Assembly (NCBI GenBank): GCA_018136815.1
Contig: CM030941.1
Span: 809,528-873,527 of the forward strand
DNA: 64,000 nt
Source of the DNA: Isochrysis galbana
Lineage: Eukaryota > Haptophyta > Isochrysidales > Isochrysidaceae
Reading direction: 5' to 3'
Positions within the stretch are counted from its first letter, which is position 1; the number at the start of each line of letters is the position of its first letter. This document shows, piece by piece, positions 50,682 through 61,517 of this stretch. The position numbers were made by a program, and so were the translations under genes. The notes beneath the pieces were generated by a model, which was given only the letters and a program-made list of their open reading frames with translations, ran no database searches and had not been told where the DNA came from.

Positions 50682-51521
50682 AAGTTCACCACAAGATATA
50701 TGCATAAATCTGCACGTGATCTCACGCTTTCTGACTCCGTCTGAGCGGCCCAACTCTCCTCCTTCTCCCCCCGCGCCTCGCGCGCCGCCCCCCTCCCCGC
50801 GCCCCTCTCCCCCGCTTCCCCCCCCGCGCACCACCTGCTCCTCCATTCTCTCTTCTCTCTCCTTTCTTCTCTATTCTGTCCTTCTCCTTCTCCCCCGCTG
50901 CCACACTCGCTCTCTCTCGTCCCCCCCTTGCAGGTTCGCAGCCTCCCTCCCACCCCCTTCCCTGTCACGGTCCTGGTAGGGCGCATACGGCCACTCTCCC
51001 TTCTCCCAAACCTCTCTTCCCCCCCCTTCCCCGCCACCTCGCTTCCCTCCTTTCCCCCGCAGTCCCTCTCCCTCCCTCCCCCCCCCTCTCTCTCCCTACC
51101 TCTCTCCGTCTCTCTCTTCGTCTCCTCAGCCGCCAGATCCCTCCCTCCCTTCTTCCCTCCCTCTCTCTCACTCGAAGCAAAGCCAGAAGCCGCCGTGCGG
51201 GTATGCCACTCATATGCGCACCCGTTGAACCGCGCTCCCTCGCCGCTTCTCCCCACTCACTCACTCAGTTTCCTGTCGCCAACCCTCTGCGCTTTACCCT
51301 CTCTCTTCACACTCCTACCCATCCTCCCCTCCTCCCTCCCCGCCCGCGGGTCTCCTCGCGTGCGCCAACCCGCCACCAAATCCTCGCGTTTCAAGCACAT
51401 TCCTGCAAGTGACACAACAGTGTGCGCTCGTGGAAGTTATCATCGTACACAGGCTCCTGTGCAGAGCTGCGCCATGTGGAGAAGGTGCTCACCCATCTTC
51501 ACCTGTCTGCCCCTCACAGCC

Positions 51522-52931
51522 ATGCCGAATCTCCGCTGTGAGCGCTTTGGACCCTTCGACATCGAGGAGCTCAAGGAAGAGCTCGAGTCCCTCGAATTTG
51601 AGTACATGATGGATCTCGCGCCCTCCAAGCCGCCCACCGTCGTCCGCCTCTGCGAGTGCAAGGATGAGGACTACGAGGGCTACCACGTGCGTGTCTTTGT
51701 TGGCGACTATGAGTACTGCGTTGAGGAGGGCAACGAGGCTGAGGAGGTCAAGGCGATGCTCGAGACCATGTCGTACGAAACGTATGCGGAGCAAGACCTC
51801 GACGGTATCCCCCGCTTCCACAACTGGTACATGGCGCTCCCAGGCAAATCGCCGTATGACAAGACCTACATCGAGGAGTGCAAGAAGCGTGCGGACGCCT
51901 TCTTCAAGGAGAAGGAGGAGCGCAAGAAGAAGGAGGAGGAGGAGGCCGCTGCGCGAGCGGCCGAGGCGGCGTCGGCCGCCAAGCCATGGACCGACACTCC
52001 CGAGGCCGAGCGCAACGTCGCCATCCTCTTCCCTGGCCAGGGTACGCAAAAGGTCGGTATGGCTGCCAAGCTGCTCGAGAACAAGACAGTGCAGGCCATG
52101 TTCGAGATGGGCTCCAAGATCCTCGGCTACGACCTTGTTGGCCTCTGCGCACAGGGCCCGCAGGAAAAACTTGACACTACCCTCTACTCGCAGCCCGCCA
52201 TCTTTGTCTGCTCGCTGGCCGCCATGGAGAAGGCGAAGAAGGACGCCCCCGAGATGCTGAAGAAGGTCAAGGTGGCTGCCGGATTCTCGCTCGGTGAGTA
52301 CTCGGCGCTCGTCTTTGCCGGCGCGCTCACCTTTGAGCAGGGCCTCAAGCTCGTCAAGGCGCGCGCTGAGGCGATGGATGCCGCCGCCAATGCCCAGAAG
52401 GGCGCTATGGCATCTGTCTCCGGCTGCTCCGACACGGTGCTCCAGGACGCGCTCGACAAGGCTGCTGCCACCGTTGGCGGCGGCAAGAAAGCATACATCG
52501 CCAACTACATGTTCCCCGAGGGCCGCACCTGCTCGGGTGACCCGAAGGTTCTCGAAAAGCTATGCGAGATCGTCGTGCCCATGGGCGCCAAGAATGCCAA
52601 GATGCTCGCCGTCTCCGGTGCCTTCCACACTCCGTACATGGAGGCCGCCGCTGACGCCCTTGGCAAGGCTCTTGATGAGGCGCCCATCCAGATGCCCTCC
52701 ATCAAGGTCTACTCCAATGTCACTGGCAAGCCATACACCTCGGTCGACGAGATTCGCACGCTCCTCAAGCGTCAGCTCGTCGAGTCCGTCAAGTGGGAGC
52801 AGGGCACAAAGGACCTCATCACGCTTGGCTGCACCTCATATGTCGAGCCTGGTCCGGGCAAGCAGCTCAAGGCGATGATGCGCCGCATCGACCAGGACGC
52901 GTGGTCGAAGACCACCACCCTTGAGGCCTAG
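51522..52931 (+). CDS. fabD: Malonyl-CoA:ACP transacylase with novel N-terminal domain
   Basis: Loads malonyl groups on acyl carrier protein for type II fatty acid synthesis. 469 aa from ATG 51522, which lies 2 bases after an acceptor-like CCCCTCACAG, so a 5' UTR intron is likely; the longer upstream frame is a pyrimidine tract. Residues about 165-469 are a complete transacylase: LFPGQGTQKVGM (about 169), GFSLGEYSAL with active Ser (about 254), SGAFHTPYM with catalytic His (about 368), and EPGPGKQLK near the end. Residues 1-115 (RCERFGPFDIEELKEELESL, later ETYAEQDLDGIPRFHNWYMA) form an acidic domain that I do not recognise. A Lys/Glu helix and Ala-rich linker (about 115-160) join it to the enzyme. 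No signal or transit peptide is visible, which is unexpected for a plastid enzyme. Single exon. Confidence 0.92.
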   Translation: MPNLRCERFGPFDIEELKEELESLEFEYMMDLAPSKPPTVVRLCECKDEDYEGYHVRVFVGDYEYCVEEGNEAEEVKAMLETMSYETYAEQDLDGIPRFHNWYMALPGKSPYDKTYIEECKKRADAFFKEKEERKKKEEEEAAARAAEAASAAKPWTDTPEAERNVAILFPGQGTQKVGMAAKLLENKTVQAMFEMGSKILGYDLVGLCAQGPQEKLDTTLYSQPAIFVCSLAAMEKAKKDAPEMLKKVKVAAGFSLGEYSALVFAGALTFEQGLKLVKARAEAMDAAANAQKGAMASVSGCSDTVLQDALDKAAATVGGGKKAYIANYMFPEGRTCSGDPKVLEKLCEIVVPMGAKNAKMLAVSGAFHTPYMEAAADALGKALDEAPIQMPSIKVYSNVTGKPYTSVDEIRTLLKRQLVESVKWEQGTKDLITLGCTSYVEPGPGKQLKAMMRRIDQDAWSKTTTLEA

Positions 52932-53395
52932 GCGCCGCGCCCTGCTAGTCGTCTGCATGCGCTGCGAGTGCAGCGATGCGGCGCACGCACTTAATTATCA
53001 TCATCATCATATAAGTTACACATAATAAAAACCGCCTTAATATTAATCTCACAACATTTCTTTCCGGCCCCCTGCGAGGTGGCAGCAGGGTTCTTACAGA
53101 CGCGCTCAGGGGGCACGGACGGACCACGCGGGGGGGGCGGATGTGTGCGTTGTGTCTAGCTAGCTAAATGGCGAATGGACTGTGTTTGTGACTCCTTGTT
53201 CCTTGACATTGCGTCGATGCCATTTTGCACTTTGCGCCCATGCTCACGCTCCGCATTCCGAGCAGATCAAAAACATATCATGTGGCTTCTGATTTATGTT
53301 TATGTATATGATCTCCAGCTGAGGCTCGTGCTGTGGGGAGGTAGTGTTTACCTAGATGGTAGTAGCAGGTTCAATGTTAGCCCAGAATCTTCAGA
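52932..53395. other. Intergenic, downstream of fabD
   Basis: ATCATCATCATCAT (52996) and ACATAATAAAAACC (53019) could belong to the fabD 3' UTR; the latter contains AATAAA. Nothing else recognised. Confidence 0.4.
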
Positions 53396-53399
53396 CGAT

Positions 53400-53560
53400 T
53401 TTTTGGCGGCGGGGGGGGGGGGGGGGGGGCGTTGTGGGGCGTCGTGGCGTGGCTGCGGGAGTCTGGGAGCGGCCGCGGAGCTGTCGGCGCGTGCCTCCAT
53501 CCTCCATCCATCGGCTGGAACTACAATGATGAGCGATAAAATTTTCAAGGGCGCGCGCAG
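53400..53560 (-). repeat. Repeat G module, copy 2, with G run
   Basis: The minus strand carries ATGGAGG...GCACGCGCCGACAGCTCC and CCGCAGCCACG, as in 57960-58040. It is bounded on the left by about 20 consecutive G (53411-53429). Confidence 0.5.
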
Positions 53561-53699
53561 CGCAGGAGAGCTTGAGCGGTTCCCGCTCCGCCCATCAGGG
53601 TGGGTCGTGAGAGGAGGGAGGAGCTTGCCCTCCTCTCCGCAAACCAACTATGAATAAAGAATGAAGCTAGTTGGCAAAATTAGAATAGTAGAAAATGCT

Positions 53700-54500
53700 A
53701 GCGGCTAGCGGGACACACGCGTGGTCAACAGCAAGATGATGGATGTGTTCACGGACTCGGCCGACAGCGCGTCCAGCGTGAAAGCGTAAAGGCTTCCATT
53801 GCCGTACGAGAAAAACTTCCCCGGTGCCCCTCTGGCTCGCTGCTCAACAATGCCAAGCGAAAATGTGAATGTCGTATGCGATGGCTCGGTGGCAAGGCAC
53901 ACCCGCATCGTTGGCCCGGGCCGATGACGAGGGTATCCGCACTTCAAAATTTTCACGATGTTGGTGTCCGCTTGCCGACAGTGTGACCCTCTCAGTTCTG
54001 TTGTCACACCAATGTATTCTGGCAGATGCGCGCTCCAACTTCGGGACGTGCACGTGGTGGTGCAATTTGTGAGCTTCGCGCGTGAGGGGTTGCGAACTTC
54101 TCCGCTTTGATGCAGGTCGGTATTCTCTTGGATTCACTTGGAGCAAAATGTACAACGACTTCGTGGCTGTTACCACCCGGAACGTGGCTGTGGAGGATTG
54201 CGTCGACCTCAGCATTGGTGGAGGGTCGATTGGAGAGAATGTATTGGTTGTATTTCACGCCTCTAGAGAAGAAAAGCGTCATGTAAAATGGCAAAACTGA
54301 AGGGCTCTTCTCTTCGAGCCGACGGAATGCATCAAGATGTTGTGGAAACCGACGAATTATTGACGGCGAAGGTTGACCTCCACTACCGCGGTGACGCGGT
54401 CGCCGTATTCGATCGCATCGTCGAGAACGACGGGGACTCAAGCCTTTGTCGACTTGGCCGGAGTGTATTCTCCACGGAGCCGCTTCCTTTGCACACAAGC
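53700..54500 (-). other. Coding-like minus-strand region, unresolved
   Basis: The last frame (54007-53705) looks genuine: MRVCLATEPSHTTFTFSLGI, then APGKFFSYGNGSLYAFTLDA and a stop. Upstream frames (54215-53844, 54507-54004) contain PFYMTLFFSRGVKYNQYILS and SHEVVVHFAPSESKRIP. A multi-exon gene ending at 53705 is plausible; I could not fix splice sites or family. Confidence 0.35.
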
Positions 54501-54503
54501 CCT

Positions 54504-56700
54504 TCACAAAGGGGTCATCTCGCTTGTCCCATCCTCTGAAATGTGCAGCCGGTGCGTGTGGAACTGTTCGAGGGACTCACGGTGGGCAACGGACACGATG
54601 CCTAGCCCCGCCCCCCTAGCAAGGGTCATACACTGCCGCTCAGACTCCGCGTCAAGCGCGGAGGTCGCCTCGTCCAGCAGCGCAAAGACGGGGGTGTTGA
54701 AGAGGAGCCGCGCGAAACCAAGGCGCTGCTGCTCTCCCGTCGAGAGCACCTCGTCCCACGGCCTACCGTTAGGAGCAATCCCATCAAGGCCGAATCGGTC
54801 AACCAAGCGAGCCAGACCCAGAGACGAGAGCAAGTCGAAGATCAGCTTGTCCTCTGCGTTGGAGGCGGCGGCGGCCGAGAACTCGTCTTTCGCACCGACC
54901 TCGTCACCCGTGGCAGCCATCTCGGCCTGTGTGGCCATTAATCCGTGAGCTGACGGCGCGGCGCTACTTGAGAGGACGGAGGTACGCTCGGTGACCCGCG
55001 GGTAGACAACGCACTGCCTAAGCGACCCGAGCGGCAAATAAGGCTTTTGCGGCAGGAAAAAAAGGCCGCCCCGTCCAACCGACCGCGGGCGCGTGATTGT
55101 CCCGCCATCGCTCTGCCACAGCCCCGCGATGCACCGCAGCAGAGAGGACTTGCCGACTCCCGAGGGCCCGCTCACAAGCAGTGCGTCACCAGCACACACC
55201 GTGAACGTCACAGCCCCTGCGAGCCGCACCGCCGTCGGCGGCGGTGTCGAAAATCGCAGCTGGCTCACACTGAGCTCATCCGGCCGGAACTCAACCGTTG
55301 GCCCTATGATGTTGGCGTCGCTCGTGCTGTTGCTATCGGAGCGCGTTTTGGCGCCGCACCCGGCAGGCGCAATCGGCGCGACGTCCGATTGGGCGAGTGC
55401 CCGCTGCAGCTCGGCGACGCGGCGTGCGAGCCCCGCCACCTTGGCCAACGGTGTGATGAGCGCGGTCAGGCTGGAGTAGCCGCCAAGCATGAGGCCCACT
55501 GCGTTGGTGACAGTGGTGATCTCCGAGACTGTCCACGCGGATTTGGCACCAGAGAACAGTGGCAGCGCCACCACAGTGAGGATGACGAGCGAGTCGGTCG
55601 AGGCACAGAAGGAGCGCACAAGACTCTGGCATGTGGTGCGCCAATAGAGCCCGGTGGCGGCACCCATGGCCGCAGCCAGGCGCTCCGAGAGCACGCGCGC
55701 CTCGACTGGCGCGCCGTCGAAGAAGGCGACCGCCTCCGCGTTGGTGCGTAGGCGCACGTGGGCGTAGCGAAAATCGCCCTCGGCGCGCTCGACGCGCCGC
55801 ACCTGAAGGGTGGGCGCAAACGGGGCGGGGGCCGGCGAGCTGGGTGCCGTGCGCGCGCGTTGGACGGTAGCTGAGGCGTGCGCCACAGCTGAGTGCGCGT
55901 GCAGCGCATGCACGCGCGCCAATAAGCGGCCTCACCCATGGCGGCACAGCTGCGTTCACCCAGCCGTTGAGCGCGAGCACGCTGGCGACGTAGACGCACA
56001 TTGCAGCGGTCGTGCCCAGCCCGGCAGCGCGCACGCACGACACGGTGGCCGCGAGCGCAAGCGCAAGACTGGTGGCGAGTGAGAGAACGATGCCACCACT
56101 CGCGGTCGTGTAGTCACCACAGACCAAGCGGAGGCACTGGTCCAGATCGGACGTGATGCGCTGGTCAGGGTTGTCCAACTCGGCCGAGAGGCGTGCCAGA
56201 TGGTAAAAGGCGCGACGCGCGAGGTAGTCGTCGTGCAGTCGCTCGCTCAGTCGGCGCCTCCAGCGGACGCCCAGGTAGATCTGTGAGGCGGACGACGCGA
56301 CCTCGATGCTCACAAGGAAGCAGATCCAGCCAAAGAGGCTGCCGAGGTTGGCGCGCAGCGCGGCGGTGTCGGCGACACCCTCCTTCCCCCCCGTGAGGAG
56401 TGAGAAGGTCTGCCCCTGCAGCGCGGGCAGAACAAGGCCGTAGAGCGTCGCACCGAGCACCGAGAGCGCCACGTTGAGAGCGAGCCATCCAAGCACACGG
56501 CGGAGCTCTGCCGCATGCGCCGCTGAGAAGATCGTCCACACGTCCACGAGAAGGCCGAGGAGAGAAGAGCGGCGGTCAGCTCTGCTGTGAACGAGCTGGT
56601 ATCCGTTGTGTGGAGGGCGGCAGGGCGAGCAGAAGCACGAGAAGAGCGAGGAGAGAGAGGGGAGGCAGAGAGAGAGCGGAGAGGGCTGAGGGCCGCGCAT
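54504..56700 (-). CDS. ABCD-type (peroxisomal / YddA-like) ABC half transporter
   Basis: Membrane half transporter, 687 aa. Exon 1 is 56700-55936 and exon 2 is 55802-54504; the 133-bp GT-AG intron is phase 0. The ATG at 56700 (MRGPQPSPLS) is the first usable start and gives a hydrophobic leader. The membrane domain has the ABCD signature ELDNPDQRITSDLDQCLRLV, then, across the intron, AEGDFRYAHVRLRTNAEAVA and FFDGAPVE. The ATPase domain has Walker A GPSGVGKSS (about 466), FFLPQKPYLPLGSL, signature LSTGEQQRLGFARLL (about 608), Walker B FALLDEATSALD (about 626) and the H-loop VAHRE (about 660). Relatives import fatty acyl-CoA into peroxisomes or act in plastid and bacterial membranes; which applies is not visible. 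The nucleotide-binding domain looks intact. A Ser/Ala-rich insertion (SSAAPSAHGLMATQ) lies between the Q-loop and the signature. Confidence 0.88.
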
Positions 56701-56774
56701 CGCAAGGGGCAGCAGTGGCTCACGAGGGCCCCTCGTGGCGCTGCCGGCGCAACCCCCGCCCCTGGAGGGGCGGA

Positions 56775-56865
56775 GGAGGATCTCTCTCTCTCCCTCCCTC
56801 CCTCCCTCCCTCCCTCCCTCTCTCTCCCTCTCCCTCCCCCCGCCCCCCCCTCTCTCGTACGATGG
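56775..56865. repeat. (CT)n/(CCCT)n microsatellite upstream of ABC transporter
   Basis: TCTCTCTCTCCC then (TCCC)n, about 75 bases upstream of the start codon on the transporter's strand. Confidence 0.9.
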
Positions 56866-57179
56866 GCTCCCCGTAGCTTCTAGCAGTAAAGTTTCAGCTG
56901 GTTTTTTTTTTCGATCCAAGCAAACCCACACAACCACAACGCCACCTAAAGCACTCCCCACCCTATAGGGCCAGGTCAGAGTTTCTTGAAACTCATCTAG
57001 AAACTTAGGTCACTTTTGTGGGGGGGAAACTTTCCCGAAATTTGGGCCCCAAAATAAAAAATAGAAAATAGCCCATCACGGTGATGATCACTGATCACGC
57101 GCAACTTGCAACTTGCGCGAAACTCCGGGAGGAGGGGGGGGGGGGGGGGCGAATCTGTCTGCGCATGCGCATGCCGGCC

Positions 57180-57285
57180 GCCCCGGTATCTGTATCTGGC
57201 CTGTATTTGGTCTGTATGTGGCCGACTGTATTTTCTGTGTTTCTGCTGTTGCCCGATTCTGTATTTCCCAGCTAGGGTCGGCTCT
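57180..57285 (-). repeat. Repeat carrying the LINE leader block
   Basis: TTTCCCAGCTAGGG (57266-57279) and neighbouring TGT-rich units resemble 50205-50300 and, inverted, 14233-14251. Probably another eroded LINE leader. Confidence 0.45.
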
Positions 57286-57949
57286 CACCCCCTGTTGTTG
57301 TCTGTTGTTTTCCTGCCCTTCAAAAGCTGAAGGCTGAATGAAGGCCGTAGCTGTAGGCATAATGAATATTCGTGTGAGGTACGTGCCAACACTCACAATT
57401 GAACAATTCCCCGTGTTGCTACTAACACCGAAGACACACAGATTCGGATTCCCCATGGTCTCACTCAATAAGTCCAGATTTGCATATTTTGGTGGGGTTT
57501 CCCACTGTGGGGGTAGGGGTAGGAGGGGGTCTCAAAGACCCCCTGCATAATACGCAAAGCCATGGTGGATGCTGGCAACATGTTCGGTGCCAGTGCTCGC
57601 CCCCCCGCGCGCTTATTTCGCGGGCGTGGTTTGGATGGGCTGGATGGGCTTTGAGAGAGCTCTCTGACGAGCCGCCTCGGGCGGCGTGGGGCGTCCCAGG
57701 TGGGGCGCAGTGGCGAGGGTCGCCTGAGGCCTGAGGCTCGAGAGTCGGGAGCAGTCGCGGCACGCTCCACGCTCCACAGGTCAAATTATTATAATAGTTT
57801 CTCGCGTCCGGGTAGTCAAAGAGTCTACCTTTCGATTCCTGCTTGCGGGATCTATTCGGACTAGGGGTGTAGTCGTAGTCGGTGATGGCCCGACGCCTTT
57901 TTCTAGAAGGCGCAGCAGCCTGCGAGCACGTTCGGCTCCTGCGGCTTGG

Positions 57950-58062
57950 GCCTGCCCAGATGGCGGGCGTCGTGGCTGCGGGGTGGCTGGGAGAGGGGAG
58001 CCGTCGGCGCGTGCTCCATCGCCGACGCATTAACAATAGTTGTTGAAGCGGTAAGAATATTA
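57950..58062 (-). repeat. Repeat G end module, copy 3
   Basis: The minus strand reads AATATTCTTACCGCTTCAAC, ACTATTGTTAATGCGTCGG and CGATGGAGCACGCGCCGACG, matching 48411-48480. A coding phrase AMExAPTAP is common to both. An ORF downstream on the minus strand (57903-57461) is not recognisable. Confidence 0.6.
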
Positions 58063-58586
58063 TAAGTTATTATATTGAGGTTGAGGCCAAAAAACAAGCA
58101 CTTGATGCTCATGCTTTCACCCGGCACAGTCTGTCCATATCTTTCCTATGCTTGTGCCCCGAGAAGCCTGGTACCGCTTTGCATCCGGGGAGGCTCGCCG
58201 GATACCCAAGCGCTTCCTAGTGAGACAAGGAGTTGGGCCTCCACAATGCGGGCCACCAACATTGGCTACCTTGGAAAGATACACACACACACATGCGCCT
58301 TCACTATTGGCGTTTGTTAGATGATGAACCATAGCTTGGGAAACAGGTTGCCCCTCAAGCAACTCCTCGAGGCTTCAAGGAGCTCGTGGGGGCGGTGAGA
58401 TCCATGGTGTTAGCTCATGCGTAATTCTTGTCGAGGCACACGGCCCATGATCCTCAATTCAAACCTGATCAATTTGAGCTGCAAAGCTTGGGTGGCCGCG
58501 CATCCAAAGACAAAGCTCTTCAGCGACATCCGAAGCCTTTCTACTCAGAAGGGTGGAGATGTTGAAGAGCCTCTTGTGACGCCATG

Positions 58587-60005
58587 TTACCAGACGCGTC
58601 GATTTCCTACAATACACGCGAGTGTCACGCGAGCGTTAGAGGTGTTGCGCGAGCGATTCAGCATCAGACTCTGAGAGCTTACCGTATTCCTGGTCTCGTT
58701 GGATTTCTCTTGAGCGAGGTCAATGACGCCAGCATCGCCGATGTTGTTTTCGCTAATGTTCAACACCTCCAAGTGGCTCAAGGCGCCCCTGGATAGAGCA
58801 GACGCCAAAGCCCTGGCACCTTGGTCGCCGATATTGTTGTCGTAGAGGCGAAGCACTCTCAGATTTGCCATGGCGCCAGAGGGCATCGCATTTGCCATTG
58901 CCGTTAAGCCCTCATCACCAAGATTGTTTGAGCTGAGGCACAGTACTTGCATGCTTTGCCAGCCCCCAGTGATGAGTGCATCACCTAGACCCCTCAGTCC
59001 CTCGTCGCCCATTTGATTCGAGCCCAGATTCAGGTGGGTTAGCTGGTTCAAGCCACCGCTGAGAAAGACACGAGCAAGCTCTCTCATTCCCATGGGGCCA
59101 ATCTTATTCTTGTAGAGATCAAGGTGCCTAAGGTCATTGAAGGCCTCCTTGGACAACACATCCGCCAACCTGCGCATGGAAGTGTCAGCAATCTGATTCC
59201 TCGAAAGATGAAGCTCCTGAAGCCTGGTTGAAATGTTGTAGGATGGCACGCGTGCAAGCTCCTCGGTGAATGGATGACAAATGTGGTTGCTTTCCAGGTT
59301 GAGTATCTCCAATTCCTTCAAGGCGCCAACGGAAAGCGCATAAGCTAGATGCCTAGCTCCTGCTTCGCCGAGTTTGTTGTAACCGAGATTGAGTTCTGTG
59401 AGGCTGCGCAAATAGCCGTTGGAAAGCACTCGCGCTAACTCCTCCACGTCAGTATGGTCGATACCATTGCCCATTAGGAGGAGTGCCGTGAGCTTGCCCA
59501 ATGCTCCACTCGATAGTGCACGTGTGAACTCTTGAAAGTCTTGATTGCTGATACCCACATTCAGGTATAAGTATTTGACGTTGTCTAGAGCACGGGTCTT
59601 CAGCACTTTCAGGAACCCTTGCATGCCGCAGTGAGCGTTCTTATCTTCTGGAACATCGAGAAGACTAGTGATGTGGCACGCATGGTCTGGATCTTGTCTC
59701 GACAAAATGTCATAGAACGCTGAGTGTTCCCCTCGCCGTAAAATCAGTCTCACTGGGCGTCTTCGGAACCTTGAAATCACCTTGTTCACACAAGGAAGAG
59801 GTCCGCCATACCAAATAGTGTTCCAGAATCGCACACTGTTCTCGAATTTCGGTAGCACCAATTCATCTTTGCCCCAAAATCGACCATATAGATCAGGGTG
59901 CGTTAGTACCGAAAGGATGGTACTTTCACTGGCATGGGGCTCAACCCTGGCGTTGGTCGTATTGAACTGGGCGGGCGCACTTGCTGGGACGGATCCATCC
60001 GACAT
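58587..60005 (-). CDS. Leucine-rich-repeat protein (ribonuclease-inhibitor type)
   Basis: 472 aa, single exon, ATG at 60005. Residues 1-130 are a non-repeat head (SESTILSVLTHPDLYGRFWG, RLILRRGEHSAFYDILSRQD). From about 140 to 420 run about nine LRRs of 27-29 residues, of the type LxxLxxLxLxxNxIGDxGxx, for example LRSLTELNLGYNKLGEAGAR, LRHLDLYKNKIGPMG, LTHLNLGSNQMGDEGLRGL and LRVLRLYDNNIGDQGARAL. Such RI-like LRRs form a curved solenoid for protein binding. There is no NACHT, TIR or kinase domain, and no signal peptide or membrane helix, so it is a soluble scaffold or receptor-like protein of unknown partner. The last 40 residues are polar. The gene looks complete. Confidence 0.88.
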   Translation of the reverse strand: MSDGSVPASAPAQFNTTNARVEPHASESTILSVLTHPDLYGRFWGKDELVLPKFENSVRFWNTIWYGGPLPCVNKVISRFRRRPVRLILRRGEHSAFYDILSRQDPDHACHITSLLDVPEDKNAHCGMQGFLKVLKTRALDNVKYLYLNVGISNQDFQEFTRALSSGALGKLTALLLMGNGIDHTDVEELARVLSNGYLRSLTELNLGYNKLGEAGARHLAYALSVGALKELEILNLESNHICHPFTEELARVPSYNISTRLQELHLSRNQIADTSMRRLADVLSKEAFNDLRHLDLYKNKIGPMGMRELARVFLSGGLNQLTHLNLGSNQMGDEGLRGLGDALITGGWQSMQVLCLSSNNLGDEGLTAMANAMPSGAMANLRVLRLYDNNIGDQGARALASALSRGALSHLEVLNISENNIGDAGVIDLAQEKSNETRNTVSSQSLMLNRSRNTSNARVTLACIVGNRRVW

Positions 60006-60105
60006 TCAGCTGCACAACCGGTAGGCAAATGGGAGGGCGGTCACGGCTGGCGCTGACTGTCTTACGACAATGGTCAGGGCGAGGTGTGTGAGATGAGGCG
60101 AACGC

Positions 60106-60107
<2 letters not shown>

Positions 60108-60141
<34 letters not shown>
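60108..60141. repeat. 34-base G run
   Basis: Uninterrupted poly-G about 100 bp upstream of the LRR start codon. Its true length may be misread in assembly. Confidence 0.95.
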
Positions 60142-60142
<1 letters not shown>

Positions 60143-60339
60143 TTGACGTTCACAGTTCTGCACGAACCTTCAGTATGCGCAGGCTGGCGCGGCTCGGAGG
60201 ATGGGAACAGGCGAGAAGACCCCCACGCGTCTGCGAGAGAGAAGAGCGGTGCTACTTGGCAGCTGCGGCCAGCCAGCCTCAGCAGTACGGGGGGAAAGAA
60301 GGCGCCAGCGGTCGCTGGGCAAGGTGCACGAAGGATGGG

Positions 60340-60654
60340 CGAGGCGAGACAAGGGGTGTGGAGGCGGAGAGGCGGCGGGGTGGGGTGGGTGGGGAGAGAG
60401 GGGGGGGGAGGGGGGGAGGCGGGAGGGGCGCGGGGGGTGGGGGGGGGGGGCGGGAGGGAGGAGGAGTTTCGGGGGGAAAGGGACGGCCCCGTCCAGGGAG
60501 AGAGGGCGGAGGGAGGGGAGGGGAAGAAGGGGAGGGGGAGAAAGAGAGAGAAGAAGGAGGCGAGAGGAGAGAAAGGAGAGAGCAGAGGGGACCAAGAGAG
60601 AGAGAGAGAGTGAGTGTGTGTGAGAGAGAGAGAGGAGAGAGAGGGAGTGAGTAT

Positions 60655-60686
<32 letters not shown>

Positions 60687-60770
60687 GGAGGGAGAAAGAG
60701 AGAGAGGGAGGAGAGGGAGGAGAGGGAGAGAGAGAGAGAGGGGGGGGGGGCGGAGGACGAGGCAGCGCCG
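60340..60770. repeat. Purine-rich (GA/GGA)n tract
   Basis: Long irregular GA- and G-rich sequence; the ORFs in it are Arg/Glu/Gly polymers. Confidence 0.9.
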
Positions 60771-60894
60771 CGGCGCGTGGGAAGAGAAGAGATGTTCTTT
60801 CGCGTGGCGGCGGCGGCGGCGGGTTGGGGCGTGGCGGTCGTGGCAGATGGCGAGGGCGGAGTCTCAGCATAAATAGCATCCTCTATCATCCTTC

Positions 60895-60920
60895 TCCCCC
60901 CTCTCCCTCCCTCCCTCCCT

Positions 60921-60993
<73 letters not shown>

Positions 60994-61105
60994 CCCTCCT
61001 CTCTCACACTCACTCCCTCTCTATCTCTCTCTCCCTCCCCCCCTCTCTCTCCTCTCTCTCTCTCTCTCTCTTACTCCCTCCCTTCCTCTCTCTCTCTTTG
61101 TCGAG
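60895..61105. repeat. (CT)n/(CCCT)n microsatellite
   Basis: (CCCT)n at 60903-60930, then pure (CT)n to about 60990, then mixed CT-rich sequence. Confidence 0.95.
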
Positions 61106-61517
61106 GCGTGTGGTCAAGCCCGCGGCCGAGACGTGGAGCAATGCGAGCGCGGACGCTCGTCTGAATCAAATATCGGTGAGAGAGAAGGACCCGTCTTTGA
61201 CACACACACACACCCTCTTTTGTGTTCTGTCCGAGAGGTTTGCGACGACTCGGTGCAAAACTAGGTGAGGCCCGGCGCGTTCCGAATATGGAAGGCTTGG
61301 AGGTCAGCGAACCAAAAACAAAAGCGCTCTCTGTGAGGGGCTTAGTGGTTAGTGGTCTTTGTATTCATACTTTTAATTTGAGTTTGTTCACCATTACATC
61401 ATCGTTCTCTTAATGGTCCAACTTGCAATATTCAATGAAAAGGAGACGGGCTGTATCATGTGAAATGATTACCGTCTGAGTCGCCATAGCCACACCAAAC
61501 TTCTCGTTCTCTTTCAC

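Noticed and set aside
50928-51521. 200-residue Pro/Ser-rich N-terminal extension of FabD
   Set aside because: It lacks an ATG at its start, is encoded by a pyrimidine tract, and ends at an acceptor-like CAG just before ATG 51522.
54504-55922. Start of the ABC transporter at 55922 (MARVHALHAH...)
   Set aside because: This translates the 133-bp intron; joining 55936 to 55802 gives a continuous ABCD membrane domain.
55333-55922. Long Arg-rich extension of the upstream ABC ORF
   Set aside because: It is read-through of the intron and an out-of-frame version of exon 2.
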